DNA from: Isoetes taiwanensis
Taxonomy: Eukaryota; Streptophyta; Lycopodiopsida; Isoetales; Isoetaceae
Assembly: GCA_021234155.1 (NCBI GenBank)
Contig: JAJEKV010000003.1
Location: forward strand, 28,999,166-29,063,165
Length of the DNA stretch: 64,000 nucleotides
Direction: 5' to 3'
In this document: positions 21,646-31,239 of the stretch, piece after piece
How the letters are laid out: each line of letters starts with the position of its first letter
How positions within the stretch are numbered: position 1 is the first letter of the stretch
Notes under the pieces: generated by a model
What the model saw: only the letters and a program-made list of their open reading frames with translations
Database searches by the model: none
Told to the model about the DNA's origin: nothing
Translations under genes and position numbers: made by a program

Positions 21646-22770
21646 TCAAAGATCTACATCATAGTCCTCCTCATTCTTTTTGCTGCTCTCTGCCATCTCG
21701 TCCTTCTGTTCTATCTGCTCCTTTGCTGGAGACTTGAGTTTTGTATCCTCCTTGTTCTCTGGAATGGTAGCTAAAGCTACTTCTTTAAGCTCTGCAAAGG
21801 TTGCCTCATCGTCTAGTGAGCTGGAGAATGGAGGCTGTATCTCTGAGGACGTTAGTTTAGCATAATCAGATGAAGACTTGGCCCCTAACTCCTGATTTTC
21901 ATCTGGTAAAGTAGGTAAGGCAGCCAGTCTCATCTTCACAAAATGCACAGCCTCCTTATCAATATCCACGGCTACACAGTTGCGGCCCTTCTTAAGTGCA
22001 CATGCGATAGTAGTACCAGAACCAGAGAAAGCATCAAGTACCCAATCTCCTGGACGCGAGAACATGTCCAGGAGATGGTTGATGAGCTTTTGTGGTTTCT
22101 GGTAGTGATTCACAATCCTGCCTTGTGCACTTGGGTCCCGCAATTTCGAAGACCGCTGGAAACTCTAGGACGTTTGAAAAGTTTTGACAAAGCAAGCAAA
22201 GTGTTAAAGTGATCCATGGTCCTCTTCCCATCAAAACTCCAATAAGCTACATGAAGGTACTCTACCTTGCTGAGCAACCTTGGTCCTCCACCATGGTAGT
22301 TGATGTTCGTTTTGTACCTAGTGAAGCATTTAAAGTGATGTTAGCAAAAACAAGAAAACACTTCAAAACCGTAAACAGAAATACTATTCCTAATACACAC
22401 TCACGTAATTAAAGAGAAAAGTAATTGTATTCGGAATAAGACTTACCGCATAAAGGTTTTCATATCCCCGCCTGAACCGAGAACCAAAGTGATTTTGAAA
22501 GCTGATTCCACCAAGCCGCATCGCATGCTCGAAAGTGGAACGTAACTAAACGCCAATGTTTGGCCGTTGAGATCTGCTTGATTCCTTCAATGAAAGCATT
22601 AAACTCTGAAAATTTGAAGGGCTGGTCGTCAGATTCTGCCGCCTTTAAGCTTAAACCCATAGGGAAGATCAGCAATAACCAAAGTAAAGTCCTCGTGGGC
22701 TTAACCGTTCGAAAGGTTCGTGCAATCACCATGAATGATTGAATATAAATTGTTTTGATCAAACATGCAA
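21646..22770 (-). pseudogene. Beta-class DNA amino-methyltransferase domain (C-terminal half of the ParB-methyltransferase gene)
   Basis: Read on the minus strand, the pieces follow the order of beta-class N6-adenine/N4-cytosine methyltransferases. A GDC-like block is followed by VIADLPYGFKLK (motif IV, DLPY form of DPPY, 22656-22670). A middle region follows (FSEFNAFIEGIKQI, then LLSKVEYLHVAYWSFDGKR), then NHYQKPQKLINHLL, then WVLDAFSGSGTTI (motif I, 22006-22029) and VAVDIDKEAV. Such enzymes transfer methyl from S-adenosylmethionine to an exocyclic amino group of A or C. One intron is supported (donor GTAAGT near 22442, acceptor CACTAG near 22322). Frameshifts are needed near 22645, 22510 and 22145, and probably upstream near 22740. 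A Lys/Glu-rich tail ends the protein. It continues the ParB-like gene at 22940-25489. Confidence 0.75.
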
Positions 22771-22939
22771 TCTCTCAGAGTCGGATGGTTCGCTCAACAG
22801 CTTCTTCTTTCAAATTAACGACCTCTCTTCCCGTGCTGTTCTAACCAAATTCATAAAGCCCTCGGGTAGGTCTTTATTTTTCTTTTTGCTCTAAAGAAAA
22901 ACAAAACAACAACTGTCAAGAGATCATTTGTGCAGAGAG

Positions 22940-25489
22940 AAGGAATTCTAAGTGTAATTACCCAGCCCCTCAAAATTTGGTGAATATTGGACAATGCGCC
23001 GTCCGGATGTGGCAATTGGGTAGAGTTCCTTGCACCTTTCCCATGTGTCGACGCTTAGTCGCTCCATCAAACATGTTTGACATGTTATGACGTTTTTTTG
23101 GCTGCAAGACGTTAAGGAAACAATGAGTTTAAACGAAAGAATGAAGGCAACGTAAAAGAAAAACAAATACAAGTCAAGCTATTTGTATTCTGGAATACAA
23201 ACCGGTTAACTTGTGATGCTACCTCGAAACAATATGCAGAAAATAGTTCTACTACAGAATGTTAGCTTCTCTAAAGGAACGCATGCGTATTCCATAATAC
23301 ACAGCCAACATTCGGGAGGAGCAATGTGTATTCGAATACACATGCCTTCCTTCACGGGCAATGTGTATTCCGAATACACAATGCCTTTCTAGAGACAAAG
23401 CAATGTGTATTCCTAATACACATTGCCCGTAAAGGAAGGCATGTGTATTCGAATACACTAGCTACCGATGTTTTTGGGAATCTAACATGCAATAACTAAT
23501 GTTTGTGTCGAGAACTTACTTGTGTAATTCCTTTGACATTTCTTCTAGGCTAAACTCCTTATCAACAACTTTTTGGAGAAGTCGCCGAGAAGCTCCGCGT
23601 CGAGAAGCCCCGCATTTCCGGCCGACGGTAATGGTCATTTCTTTTTGGTACGCCCGAGCTTTTTTCTTAGCTGTCTCCTTTCCCTTGCTCTTTAACTCCC
23701 CTCGCCAACATTGTAAATATCCGGTCCCGAGTTCCCAAATCTGTTCAAGAAGATTCACGTTAAATAGTTGATTTGCTATTCTGGAATACATTTTGTGCTT
23801 ACCTTGCCATCTCTAAAAGCTAACTGGAACCAGTTGTCGTGGCCAATGAGAGACTGCCTTTTGTTGGCCTCGCATATATTTCAGCAAAGATTCAATGGCA
23901 CACGCCTCCTTAAGCTCCAAGGAAAATGCTGGCTTCTTCAGGTCCTCACCGTACTTTTCCTTGAATATTACGTACTCCCTGTGCATGAACCGGATCTTGT
24001 CGACGAAGCTCATCTTTAGTTTATATTCGTTGTCAGCATTGTGGGTGTTGGCAACGATTTTCGCTTCTTCATCGGTAAGACCACAGTAGACAGCGCAGAG
24101 GACGGAGAGGTACCTCGGGTTCTTCTTCTCTTTATAAAGTTGCCTTCTTGCCTTAAAGCTGTGATTGCCTCCCAAGACGTAGTGAGTGTAGGTCTCTGCG
24201 TTTTCTCTGTCATAGTCTTGGGGGGTTTTGCACTCTTCCCTGTCAACAAGGACAACTATTGGGGCCACATGAGCATTTGGATTGCTCCTTATTCTGTCTT
24301 TCAGGTTCCTTAAGTGATCGGCATAAATTTTGCGAACCTGAAGTGGCCTTTCACCAGCTTCATTTTTCGGTGGAAGCTTCATTGAAGTGACTGGCAAGTA
24401 AATTACACCTTGCACAAACTTGTGCAGGTTAATCTCTTCCATCTTTTCAGCTGTCTTGTCAACTTTTTTTTCCTTAATTGCAACACCAGGTGCTTTACCC
24501 TTCCCCTTCTTCTTCTTAGGTTCCTCGGAAATATCCTCTGCTGCAATTAAGGCTGTCTGCTTTTTTTTAGGCTCTTTAGCAGCAACTGTTTGCCTTGGCC
24601 GCTTCTTTGGTGGTGGTGACGGTGGCCTTTCGCCGGACTGTGATGGACTCCCAGATTGTGATGAGGAACTGCTCGGGCTCGGTTGCTCATCCTCTTCCCC
24701 TTGTGATGACTCGCTGTAGGGGAAGTCTTCGCTCGTTGTGCTTCGAACATAGTTGGGTAAAAGCATGTTAGGGTGTCCCTTAAAAAGTATTATTTAGTGA
24801 CTAAAAAGGTACCTAAAAAGGTAGCCAGGACTGGGTACTGGGTACCTGTATAATATCTCAATATAAGGTATGTTTTAGAACTTTTTATATATATATTGGT
24901 CTCCGATCGCATTATCTTTATCTTAACTTTGAATATTACCACGTCCTTGACTTTTATTTTGGATTTTTGTATTAGTTTTAATGAAAAGAAAAATGAGAAA
25001 GTACCCAGTTCTGAAGTACCTAGTGTATGTACTTTTGCAGGTTCCAAAAGTGGTACACCCTAACATGCTTTTACCCAGTTGATGATGGCACAGAGCGACC
25101 TCTTGCTGAGGTAGTGAGAAACATACTTGTATAGAGGATGAGGATTTACTTTCACCACTCTAAAATAGGATTCATCAACATGTATAAAGCCTTGGGATGT
25201 CTGAAAAGACAGTCTCCCTCGCTGGCCGGACTCCCCAGCTACTTCACTCACGGACTGGATGGTGCCCATGCAAACAAATTCCCTCTCATCGTACCTTTTT
25301 GCTCCAGCACTCCGACAGACATGTAGGAAAGTAAGTGTGCTGTACATTCCAGAAGTACCCCTTGTAAAAAACCATTGCGTTTGAAAGTTTTCGTAGATGG
25401 CAGGCGCAGATGTCTCCTCAACCCTTCTCTGTGGGTGCGGTTTCGTTGGGATTTTAACGGTCCTCTTCTGTTGTTTCTTGCTGCCTTCT
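22940..25489 (-). pseudogene. ParB-like domain protein (N-terminal half of the ParB-methyltransferase gene), disrupted by a MITE
   Basis: The first visible exon starts after an acceptor TTTGCACAG (about 25490) and encodes SKKQQKRTVKIPTKPH and then a folded-looking region I do not recognise. After the nested MITE is removed it runs in frame into a low-complexity Ser/Pro and Lys-rich linker with KKRPRQ-type nuclear signals (about 24720-24440). The ParB/Srx-like domain follows: VIYLPVTSMKL, IYADHLRNLKDRI, HVAPIVVLVDRE and the signature THYVLGGNHSFKARRQL (24141-24180), then DEEAKIVANTHNADNE. Later exons are 23522-23742 (WELGTGYLQCW..., donor GTAAGT) and about 22980-23095 (TCQTCLMERLSVDTWE). A frameshift near 23860 breaks the frame before GHDNWFQLAFRDGK. 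ParB-type domains bind or cleave nucleotides or DNA, and fusions to amino-methyltransferases are known in bacteria and phages. The 5' exons upstream of 25490 are not identified. Confidence 0.72.
24755..25076. mobile_element. MITE (322 bp) with 4-bp duplication, nested in the ParB-like exon
   Basis: The ends are GGGTAAAAGCATGTTAGGGTG and its inverted copy. AGTT flanks both ends (24751-24754 and 25077-25080). Excising the element with one AGTT joins the host frame precisely (CAIIN to YVRSTTSEDF). A relative with GTCA duplication is at 43474-43734. A 4-bp duplication of variable sequence is unusual for plant MITEs. Confidence 0.88.
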
Positions 25490-25519
25490 TGTCTGTGCAA
25501 ATTGTGTGTAAACACGATC

Positions 25520-26265
25520 TTGTTAGAGAAAGCAGTGGCAAAAAACTATTCCAGAATACAAAATGTCTTGCGAAAAGGAAAAAACAAGGGCAAAAAGAGG
25601 ACAAAAATGCCAAAACAACACTGCAATCTTGACAAAAAAATAGGTCTAAACAAGTTTTAAAAGCAGAAAAAACACCTAAAGTCACTACAAAAATCACGGA
25701 AAAACAACCTTACAAAACATAAGAACACGAATGTGTATTCCGGAATACACTTTCGCCTTTGAGGGAAGGCGAAAGTGTATTCCGGAATACACTTTCGCTC
25801 CGGCTCCAAGGCATTAAAGTGTATTCCGAATACACTTAACCCTTTTCTCGAAGGCTAAAAGTGTATTCCTAATAAGAAAACGTATTACACAAAAATGATT
25901 GTACCTTTGTACTTTCTTACTCACCTCTCCATGTTTTCTATGAGTATCGAATACAAACTCTGAATATTATATTCGGTATACCGGGCGTCATGGCGACTTC
26001 AAAATCGAGACCGAAATACGAACCGGCGCCAAAATTTCCTTTTAAAGGTGTCCATTCCGCCTTGCTCGCTTTCTATGTGAAGTGGAATACGCTTTGGCCT
26101 TACTGCTCTACTCTCTAGTGTATTCGGGAATAGCTTTTAGTTTGCCTTTTCGCTTAATTGTTGCGGGAAGTTCTACTTGTAGTAGGCGGGCTTGTATTCG
26201 AATAAGAAAAGCTCTGCAAAGAGAGAAACATTATCTAAACTCTACAATCGCTTTTGCGCTCGTAA
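25520..26265. promoter_or_regulatory. Central divergent intergenic region of the 8.5-kb element
   Basis: It lies between the 5' ends of the two divergent genes and holds about seven of the palindromes. One is a 30-bp perfect palindrome at 25769-25798, joined to its neighbour by a second hairpin (CACTTTCGCCTT...AAGGCGAAAGTG). 5' exons and promoters of both genes should lie here. No clear TATA box was assigned. Confidence 0.5.
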
Positions 26266-26269
26266 GATG

Positions 26270-29200
26270 ACAAACCGCCAACAAACTTCCACCACCTTTC
26301 GTTGTCTCAAGCTCGCCTGTTCTGGAGGACACGCTTTGGGACCAACGCCGCTTTTCTTCAAGACCGGCATTTCTCCAACTCCTACCTCGCTTCATCGTTC
26401 TTGCTTCTCGAAGACACACCGAAGTCCAAAGACGCAATGTACTTCCACCACCCTTCCAACCGCCACCAAGTCCTCGTGAGACAAAGACACCGCATCTCCT
26501 TCCAAAGAATCACCACTTGTTCGAGCGGGCTGCCACCACCCCTTGTTCCATCCCCCCGGACCTCGCAAGCTCCACAACAAAGGGTGCTCAAGAACAAGCT
26601 ACCCCCCCTTTTGTAGTTTCGCCTCCCTTCGGCAAACATACAAGGAACACGTAAAACACGTAAGACCGTGAGATTCACTACAATTTCTCTCACCAGGACT
26701 TCACTACAAATGAGGACGAAGCTCCAAAGATGCACTCCTCTTCACACAACAACGGTTGACACATGGATTTGCGAATCCCACCGCTCTAAAGGAGATGTTT
26801 GCAAGAACTCCTTTTCAAGATGGTACAAGAACAGCTGATGCCACAACCTCTTATGGGCCATCACCACCCTTTAACATTGTACCCCCGCCTATTCCGGGAA
26901 CAACTTCACGTGGTCTGTTTTCCTCTACAAGCACACCACTCGGACAGGAAAGTCACCCCAGAGTAGAAGTTTCATCGGAAGATGAAGACACCAACGAGGA
27001 ACAAAGAGATTACATGTTCTCAAGCCAATCTTCAAAGAAATTCAAGGTGGATTTTGGTTTGAGGGCTTGCTCCTCTGCAAGAAGAAGAAATCTTATGGAT
27101 GAACAGAAAATGAGGAGACTTTTGAGAACTAAATGCTGCTCATTGGGTTGCATCAACAGATTTAACATGGCTAAATTACGAAAGCGCTAGAGACAACTAC
27201 AATTCCATGATATTGGCAGCACCGAATGCCTACTTAGCTTATCATGTAAGACCAGACCGCAACACCTTCTTGCACTACATTAACCGGCCAAGAAGTTTGC
27301 CGAAATGTTTTATGGTTGTCCACCGCTTTAGGGTCCACAAGAATGTCTAGAATACACAAAAGATCGGACAAAAATCCAAAGAATCGATGATCATTGTGGA
27401 CCAAGAAGAGTTGTAACCATGCATGCCCTTGCTTCCGTGTCATGGATGGATGAAATATTTTAGAGAAACATGTGAGAAGCTACCTAACAAAGAACATGTA
27501 TCATTTAACCGATAACATCACCAAAAAGATGTTTTAATGAGTACAAAGAGACTTGCACTCAGCTTCAAAGACATCTCTTACTCACACTTCACCGTGACCG
27601 TGGAAAAGTGAATTCGGTCTTGTGAAAATTCCTAGAAAACATAGAATGTCCTGCTTGCTCGAGGTGTGCGTAATTAAAGAGTCAACGAAAACCGCAAAAG
27701 ACAGAGGTCGAAAAGAAGTAAGTTCATGTTCTCCAATCTCTCACTTGTTTCGAGAAAATGCTTTGACCTGATTTCTTCTACGATATTGTGCAACGTAACC
27801 TTGCCGACATCGCGTGAACAACAAGCAAAGCAGAGAGAAGAAAAGCTTGCCAAGCATAGAAAAAAGCTCTTGAACGCCCACCGCAATACATGTCTCATTG
27901 TGATTGATGGAATGGACAAAAACAACTCTACCACATTTCTTGAACATTCCTAAAGATGTGCCGTGAGGAATGTTTTGTTAAGGTCCACCTTGTAGGAGCT
28001 ATGGTCTTCAAAGGAAGTCTAAGGTGCAAAGTTTTTTGACGATCCAAACTTGCATGGTGACCCGAACCTCACAATTACAATTCTTAACAAGGTCCCGTGG
28101 CGAGCAAGAGCAATTACCACCCGTTGCTTTATCCGAACTTGACAATACTACAAGGGAGAACAAGAATCAAACACTCTTTATGCGTCGTCGTGCCATGTTA
28201 GTGGAGCTAGGGATCTTTAGAAAAGTGAAGCTCTGTTTTCTTACTTGTAGGCCACACTCATGATCGATTGACCAAATGTTCAAAGAGATTTTCTCAGGCG
28301 CTTTAGAAGGAAGAAGGCTTTTCTGCCTTCCTTCTTTAGTTCAATTATTGAAGATTCTTACACTCCTACTCCAAAGGGTCGATCTTCTTAAAGAGACCGC
28401 TGATTTCGTGAGAGTTTGTTTTCTCTCAACGCTCAAACAGAGAACAAGCCGCGGAACAAGTTGAATGATCTCACCTTTCAACATCATATCAAGTTCTACT
28501 TGAAGGATGGCCAAAGCTTCTTCTGTGGGAAGAAGTATACCACAACTAAGGACTGGAGTCCGCCAGAGGGATTACGCTTCCTTAAATATATTCCGACACT
28601 TCCTTCATAGAACGTCTTGAGCAACTTCCTCTCAAAAATCCTAAGGAGTCCAAGCGTAAGAAAAGTACCCCAGAAATCATCCTTAAAAGCCATTGAAAAT
28701 GGAATTTCCTCAGGCTTTAAGTACTTCTTAGAAGAAGATCGGATGTGGTGGAGTAATTTCTTTCTAACGTAAAATTGTTGTACAAAATATAGCTCTAAGA
28801 CAGGTTGCAAGAACCATTTCAATGGCCTAACACCTTCCATCAACCCCAAAGACTAAGCAGTCCAAGCAAAGGCTACATTTGCACCTGCAGAAGAAGACGA
28901 GGAGGAGGACCGAGTCATGTACCTCGGACCAAGACGCAGAATGAGCCCCAAGGTAATATCACGTAAATTACCAAAGGTATGCTAATTGCTCTTCCGACCG
29001 AGGAGGATGACAAAGGTCGACCGCTCTGATAGCAAAAGTGCTTGACACACCAAAGGAGGAAGGCTTAGTCACTAAACTCAAGATTCATTGGCTTGCAACA
29101 CGCCGTAAAAATGCTTTTGAAGGTAGATATGAGTTAGAAATGAGAAGCCAAGGAAAAGGGAGAAAGTCCAAGAAGGTGGGTTGTAGGGACGAAGCTGAAC

Positions 29201-29487
29201 CTTAATGACGGACTATATTGTGCTATGATTTTAAATTGAAATCGACAATCGCCTCACGCCGAAGACTATCAATTTGCTTAAAAAAAGCTTGTAATTATGA
29301 AGAAGATGATGAAGAAGGTGGTGACAATGCTTCACCGTCTGTTGATAGTGATGAGGAAGATAACTCAAGCACTTCCTCGAAAGACAATGAAAGAAGTGAA
29401 GGTGATGACGATGGCATAAATGAACATGAGGACGCCCCGATCCCTCTCTCATCACTCCTCACACTTTTGCACATAACCGAGTCTTAG
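26270..29487 (+). pseudogene. DUF7869-type protein gene, candidate transposase of the 8.5-kb element, degraded
   Basis: Plus-strand pieces follow the family order. A Pro/Ser-rich start (26270-26640) and an acidic region lead into a Cys block (LRTKCCSLGC, about 27137). Then come QREEKLAKHRKKLL and LIVIDGMDKNNSTTF (27891-27930), LDNTTRENKNQ (28138-28170) with LVELGIFRKVKLCFL, and GHTHD (28249-28264). FSQALRRKKAFL, YTPTPKGR, a block LKDGQSFFCGKKYTTTKDW with GLRFLKYIP (28500-28600) and an acidic C-terminus (29290-29430) complete it. Stops and frameshifts are frequent between blocks. The Asp-containing blocks and GHTHD could form an RNase H-like catalytic triad (inference). The gene ends about 350 bp from the right element end. 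Confidence 0.7.
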
Positions 29488-29778
29488 AAAAAGATCAGAA
29501 TTTTGATGTGAATATGAAGATTCTATCTTCAAATTTTGAGAATACTACAGCTTCAATTACGGACTTACTTCAATTTTTGTTAAATATTTTATCCTCTGAA
29601 ATTAGAGTTTCTCTCTTAAAACATACTTTAAGAACATTCTTTTTGCTAAGAAAAGTGACACTTTAAAAAAGTCAATTCCTTCGTTGCAAAAAAAATTTAG
29701 TCATTTCGGGGGGCAAAATAGAATTTCATGCATCTTTTTTTTTTTTAACCTCATTTTACCCCCTTTTTTGTAAAAAAA

Positions 29779-29834
29779 AAAGGGAATCTTTGCGGAATAT
29801 TCCTTTTGCTCTCGTTTCAATGATTTGCTCCCGT
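29779..29834. repeat. Right terminal inverted repeat of the 8.5-kb element
   Basis: CTCCCGT at the tip, preceded by AAAGGGAATCTTTG at 29779-29792, is the inverted counterpart of the left end. The spacing between the two shared blocks differs (45 versus 26 bases from the tip), because each end has a different insert. Confidence 0.72.
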
Positions 29835-29838
29835 TTAA
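29835..29838. repeat. TTAA target-site duplication, right copy
   Basis: TTAA directly follows the element end CTCCCGT. It matches 21308-21311. Confidence 0.8.
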
Positions 29839-30870
29839 TACGCAACTTTGTTACCTGCTACAGTGTCTGCTTGCTTTCTTGCTTCCTTTAGTTCCTGATC
29901 AAACCAGGCATTCCTAGATTGCTTGCCATGGCCACCTACCGATTTCCCATATACTCTGCTTACACTTGTTACTAACAGATTATTTAGCGCTGCCGCCTTC
30001 GTGTGTACATTAGCAAAGAAAATAACAGAATGGATACCAGCTTCAATCTCACTTTGAAATTGTTCCCTTTTATCAGCCTTATACTGAAGTCTCGGAAGGT
30101 GTTTCCTTATAACCATTTTGGGCTTAGTACCCAATTCAAAATGAATGCAAGCATGATCAGTCTCAGGATGAAAAACATCTATATCAAAGTTCTGGAGCTG
30201 TCCAAAGCATGCCGTACTTCCAATCAAGTAATCTACTACAGAATATGTAAACTGACCTGCATTTTCACCCGATAGGTAAAGCCTGAGGAGTTCCAAGGGC
30301 GAATTCCATTGAAAATGATAAAGTCCAATGATTCGCAGAGATGTAATAAGTGGCGTCCTGCTTCATTAACTTCCCCATGTTCGCTTCTCCTAAGAAAATG
30401 TTCTATTGGCTGTACTACTTCCAGATTATCAGGTGAGCCGTCAACATATTCTGATTTGCCTGCAATCCACCTGTCCAGCAGTTAAAATCTCCAACAAGCA
30501 AAACATTTGAATTGTTCTTCCATCTGGATACAAAAGAACCAAGTCTAAATATTGCTGCCAATTGTTGTTCTTGGTCTACTGGAGGGATGTAACATCCTAC
30601 TACTATCAGATCTTTATCACTTGTTATAGTGGAAGAGGCTATACGGATTGCCACAAAGTTCTTATCTTCTACATCCGCCCACTCCAAGCTAGCAAACTTG
30701 AGAAAACTGTCATGCACATAACAAGCTATGCCCCCGTACGGTCTCCCCCGTGACGGTTTCTTGTTCCAGACTGAAAAAGATTGATAACCCTTGACACTTG
30801 GTATCCTGTGTGTTTCATGTTCCCATGTTTCTACTGCAAAGAAAATGTCCATCTGGCGACTATCTAGCAT
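29835..30870 (-). pseudogene. LINE B endonuclease (APE-type, EEP fold) region
   Basis: The minus-strand frame 30870-30415 encodes MLDSRQMDIFFAVETWE, GIACYVHDSF and NVLLVGDFNCW. The frame 30296-29835 encodes YSVVDYLIGS, HACIHFELG and RNAWFDQELKEARKQ. These are the blocks of an apurinic-type endonuclease (GDFN and the SxxDY(I/L) motif near the end), which nicks target DNA for LINE insertion. The last block is the linker that leads into the reverse transcriptase at 21298. A frameshift separates the two frames near 30300-30415. Confidence 0.85.
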
Positions 30871-30960
30871 GTTAATGTAATGGTTTAATCCTTTTGGACC
30901 TCTAACATTTAGGCATCCAAAGCTAATTGCGGCAGGCCCTAATTGCCTGCCTGGGAATTC

Positions 30961-31230
30961 CTATTCCTTTCGATCTCTTATGATAACCTGACCGTTCCTG
31001 TAAACAGCCCACTTTCCTTCTTCTCTTGCTTCTTTAACCTGTCTCAATGCTGCAGGACGGTTTGCAAGTTGCAGCCAAGTTAAATCTTCCCACACCCGGA
31101 AATATGATCCCTTTAAATTTGGCCCTGCTTTGAGCATTTCTACTCGTGCTGATTCATCTCTACATTTTACTAAGATATGTCTATGCTTGCCTTCTATGTG
31201 ACGAGCCTGCCGAGTTGACCCTCCTGGCAA
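30961..31230 (-). CDS. LINE B ORF1-like C-terminal domain
   Basis: The frame encodes HILVKCRDESARVEMLK, YFRVWEDLTWLQLANR and AREEGKWAVYRNGQVIIRDR. This resembles the nucleic-acid-binding C-terminal part of L1 ORF1 proteins (R-x-x-x-L-x-x-x-R...A-R-x-x-G-K). It ends 90 bp before the endonuclease frame. Upstream coding is lost into 31240 and beyond; a possible continuation is the zinc-knuckle relic at 34775-34925. Confidence 0.6.
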   Translation of the reverse strand: MPGGSTRQARHIEGKHRHILVKCRDESARVEMLKAGPNLKGSYFRVWEDLTWLQLANRPAALRQVKEAREEGKWAVYRNGQVIIRDRKE

Positions 31231-31239
31231 CTCGGGATC

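Larger units (their letters stand above)
22385..26208. repeat. Array of at least 15 GTGTATTC/GAATACAC palindromes
   Basis: Perfect or near-perfect palindromes of the form TGTGTATTC-(0-2)-GAATACACA lie at 22425, 23182, 23287, 23325-23342, 23362-23380, 23401-23425, 23442-23459, 23775, 25546, 25733-25750, 25769-25798, 25817-25837, 25861, 25942, 26118 and 26191, with a half-like copy at 22385. All fall in introns of the ParB-methyltransferase gene or in the central intergenic region, none in recognisable coding. I saw none outside the element. Spacing is irregular and the intervening DNA differs, so it is not a simple tandem array. Confidence 0.85.
21312..29834. mobile_element. 8.5-kb TIR DNA element with ParB-methyltransferase and DUF7869 genes, inserted in LINE B
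   Basis: LINE B is cut at this point. Its polymerase lies left, and its endonuclease lies right in the same orientation. The ends read inward as ACGGGAG on both sides, and CAAAGATTCCCTTT occurs inside both ends (21338-21351; 29779-29792 inverted). TTAA flanks both ends. Taking out the element with one TTAA leaves the LINE codons in phase (...NKVAY, stop, FAIVLGLKKYRK), with only a TAA from the target sequence itself. Content: a minus-strand gene ending near the left end and a plus-strand gene ending near the right end, transcribed divergently from a palindrome-rich centre. TTAA duplications are known for piggyBac and Kolobok, but the ACGGGAG terminus and the gene content match neither that I know, so the superfamily is left open. 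Confidence 0.85.

Noticed and set aside
23250-23460. Palindromes at short intervals suggested a CRISPR-like array
   Set aside because: The units are palindromes of varying length with irregular spacers, in an intron of a eukaryotic element; no repeat-spacer regularity and no cas genes.
24041-24719. Plus-strand ORFs over the ParB-like gene
   Set aside because: They are antisense shadows of the conserved minus-strand frame.
21312-29834. Endogenous giant-virus or phage insertion, suggested by ParB and methyltransferase
   Set aside because: There is no capsid, polymerase or other viral core gene. GT-AG introns, inverted ends and TTAA duplication favour a DNA transposon.
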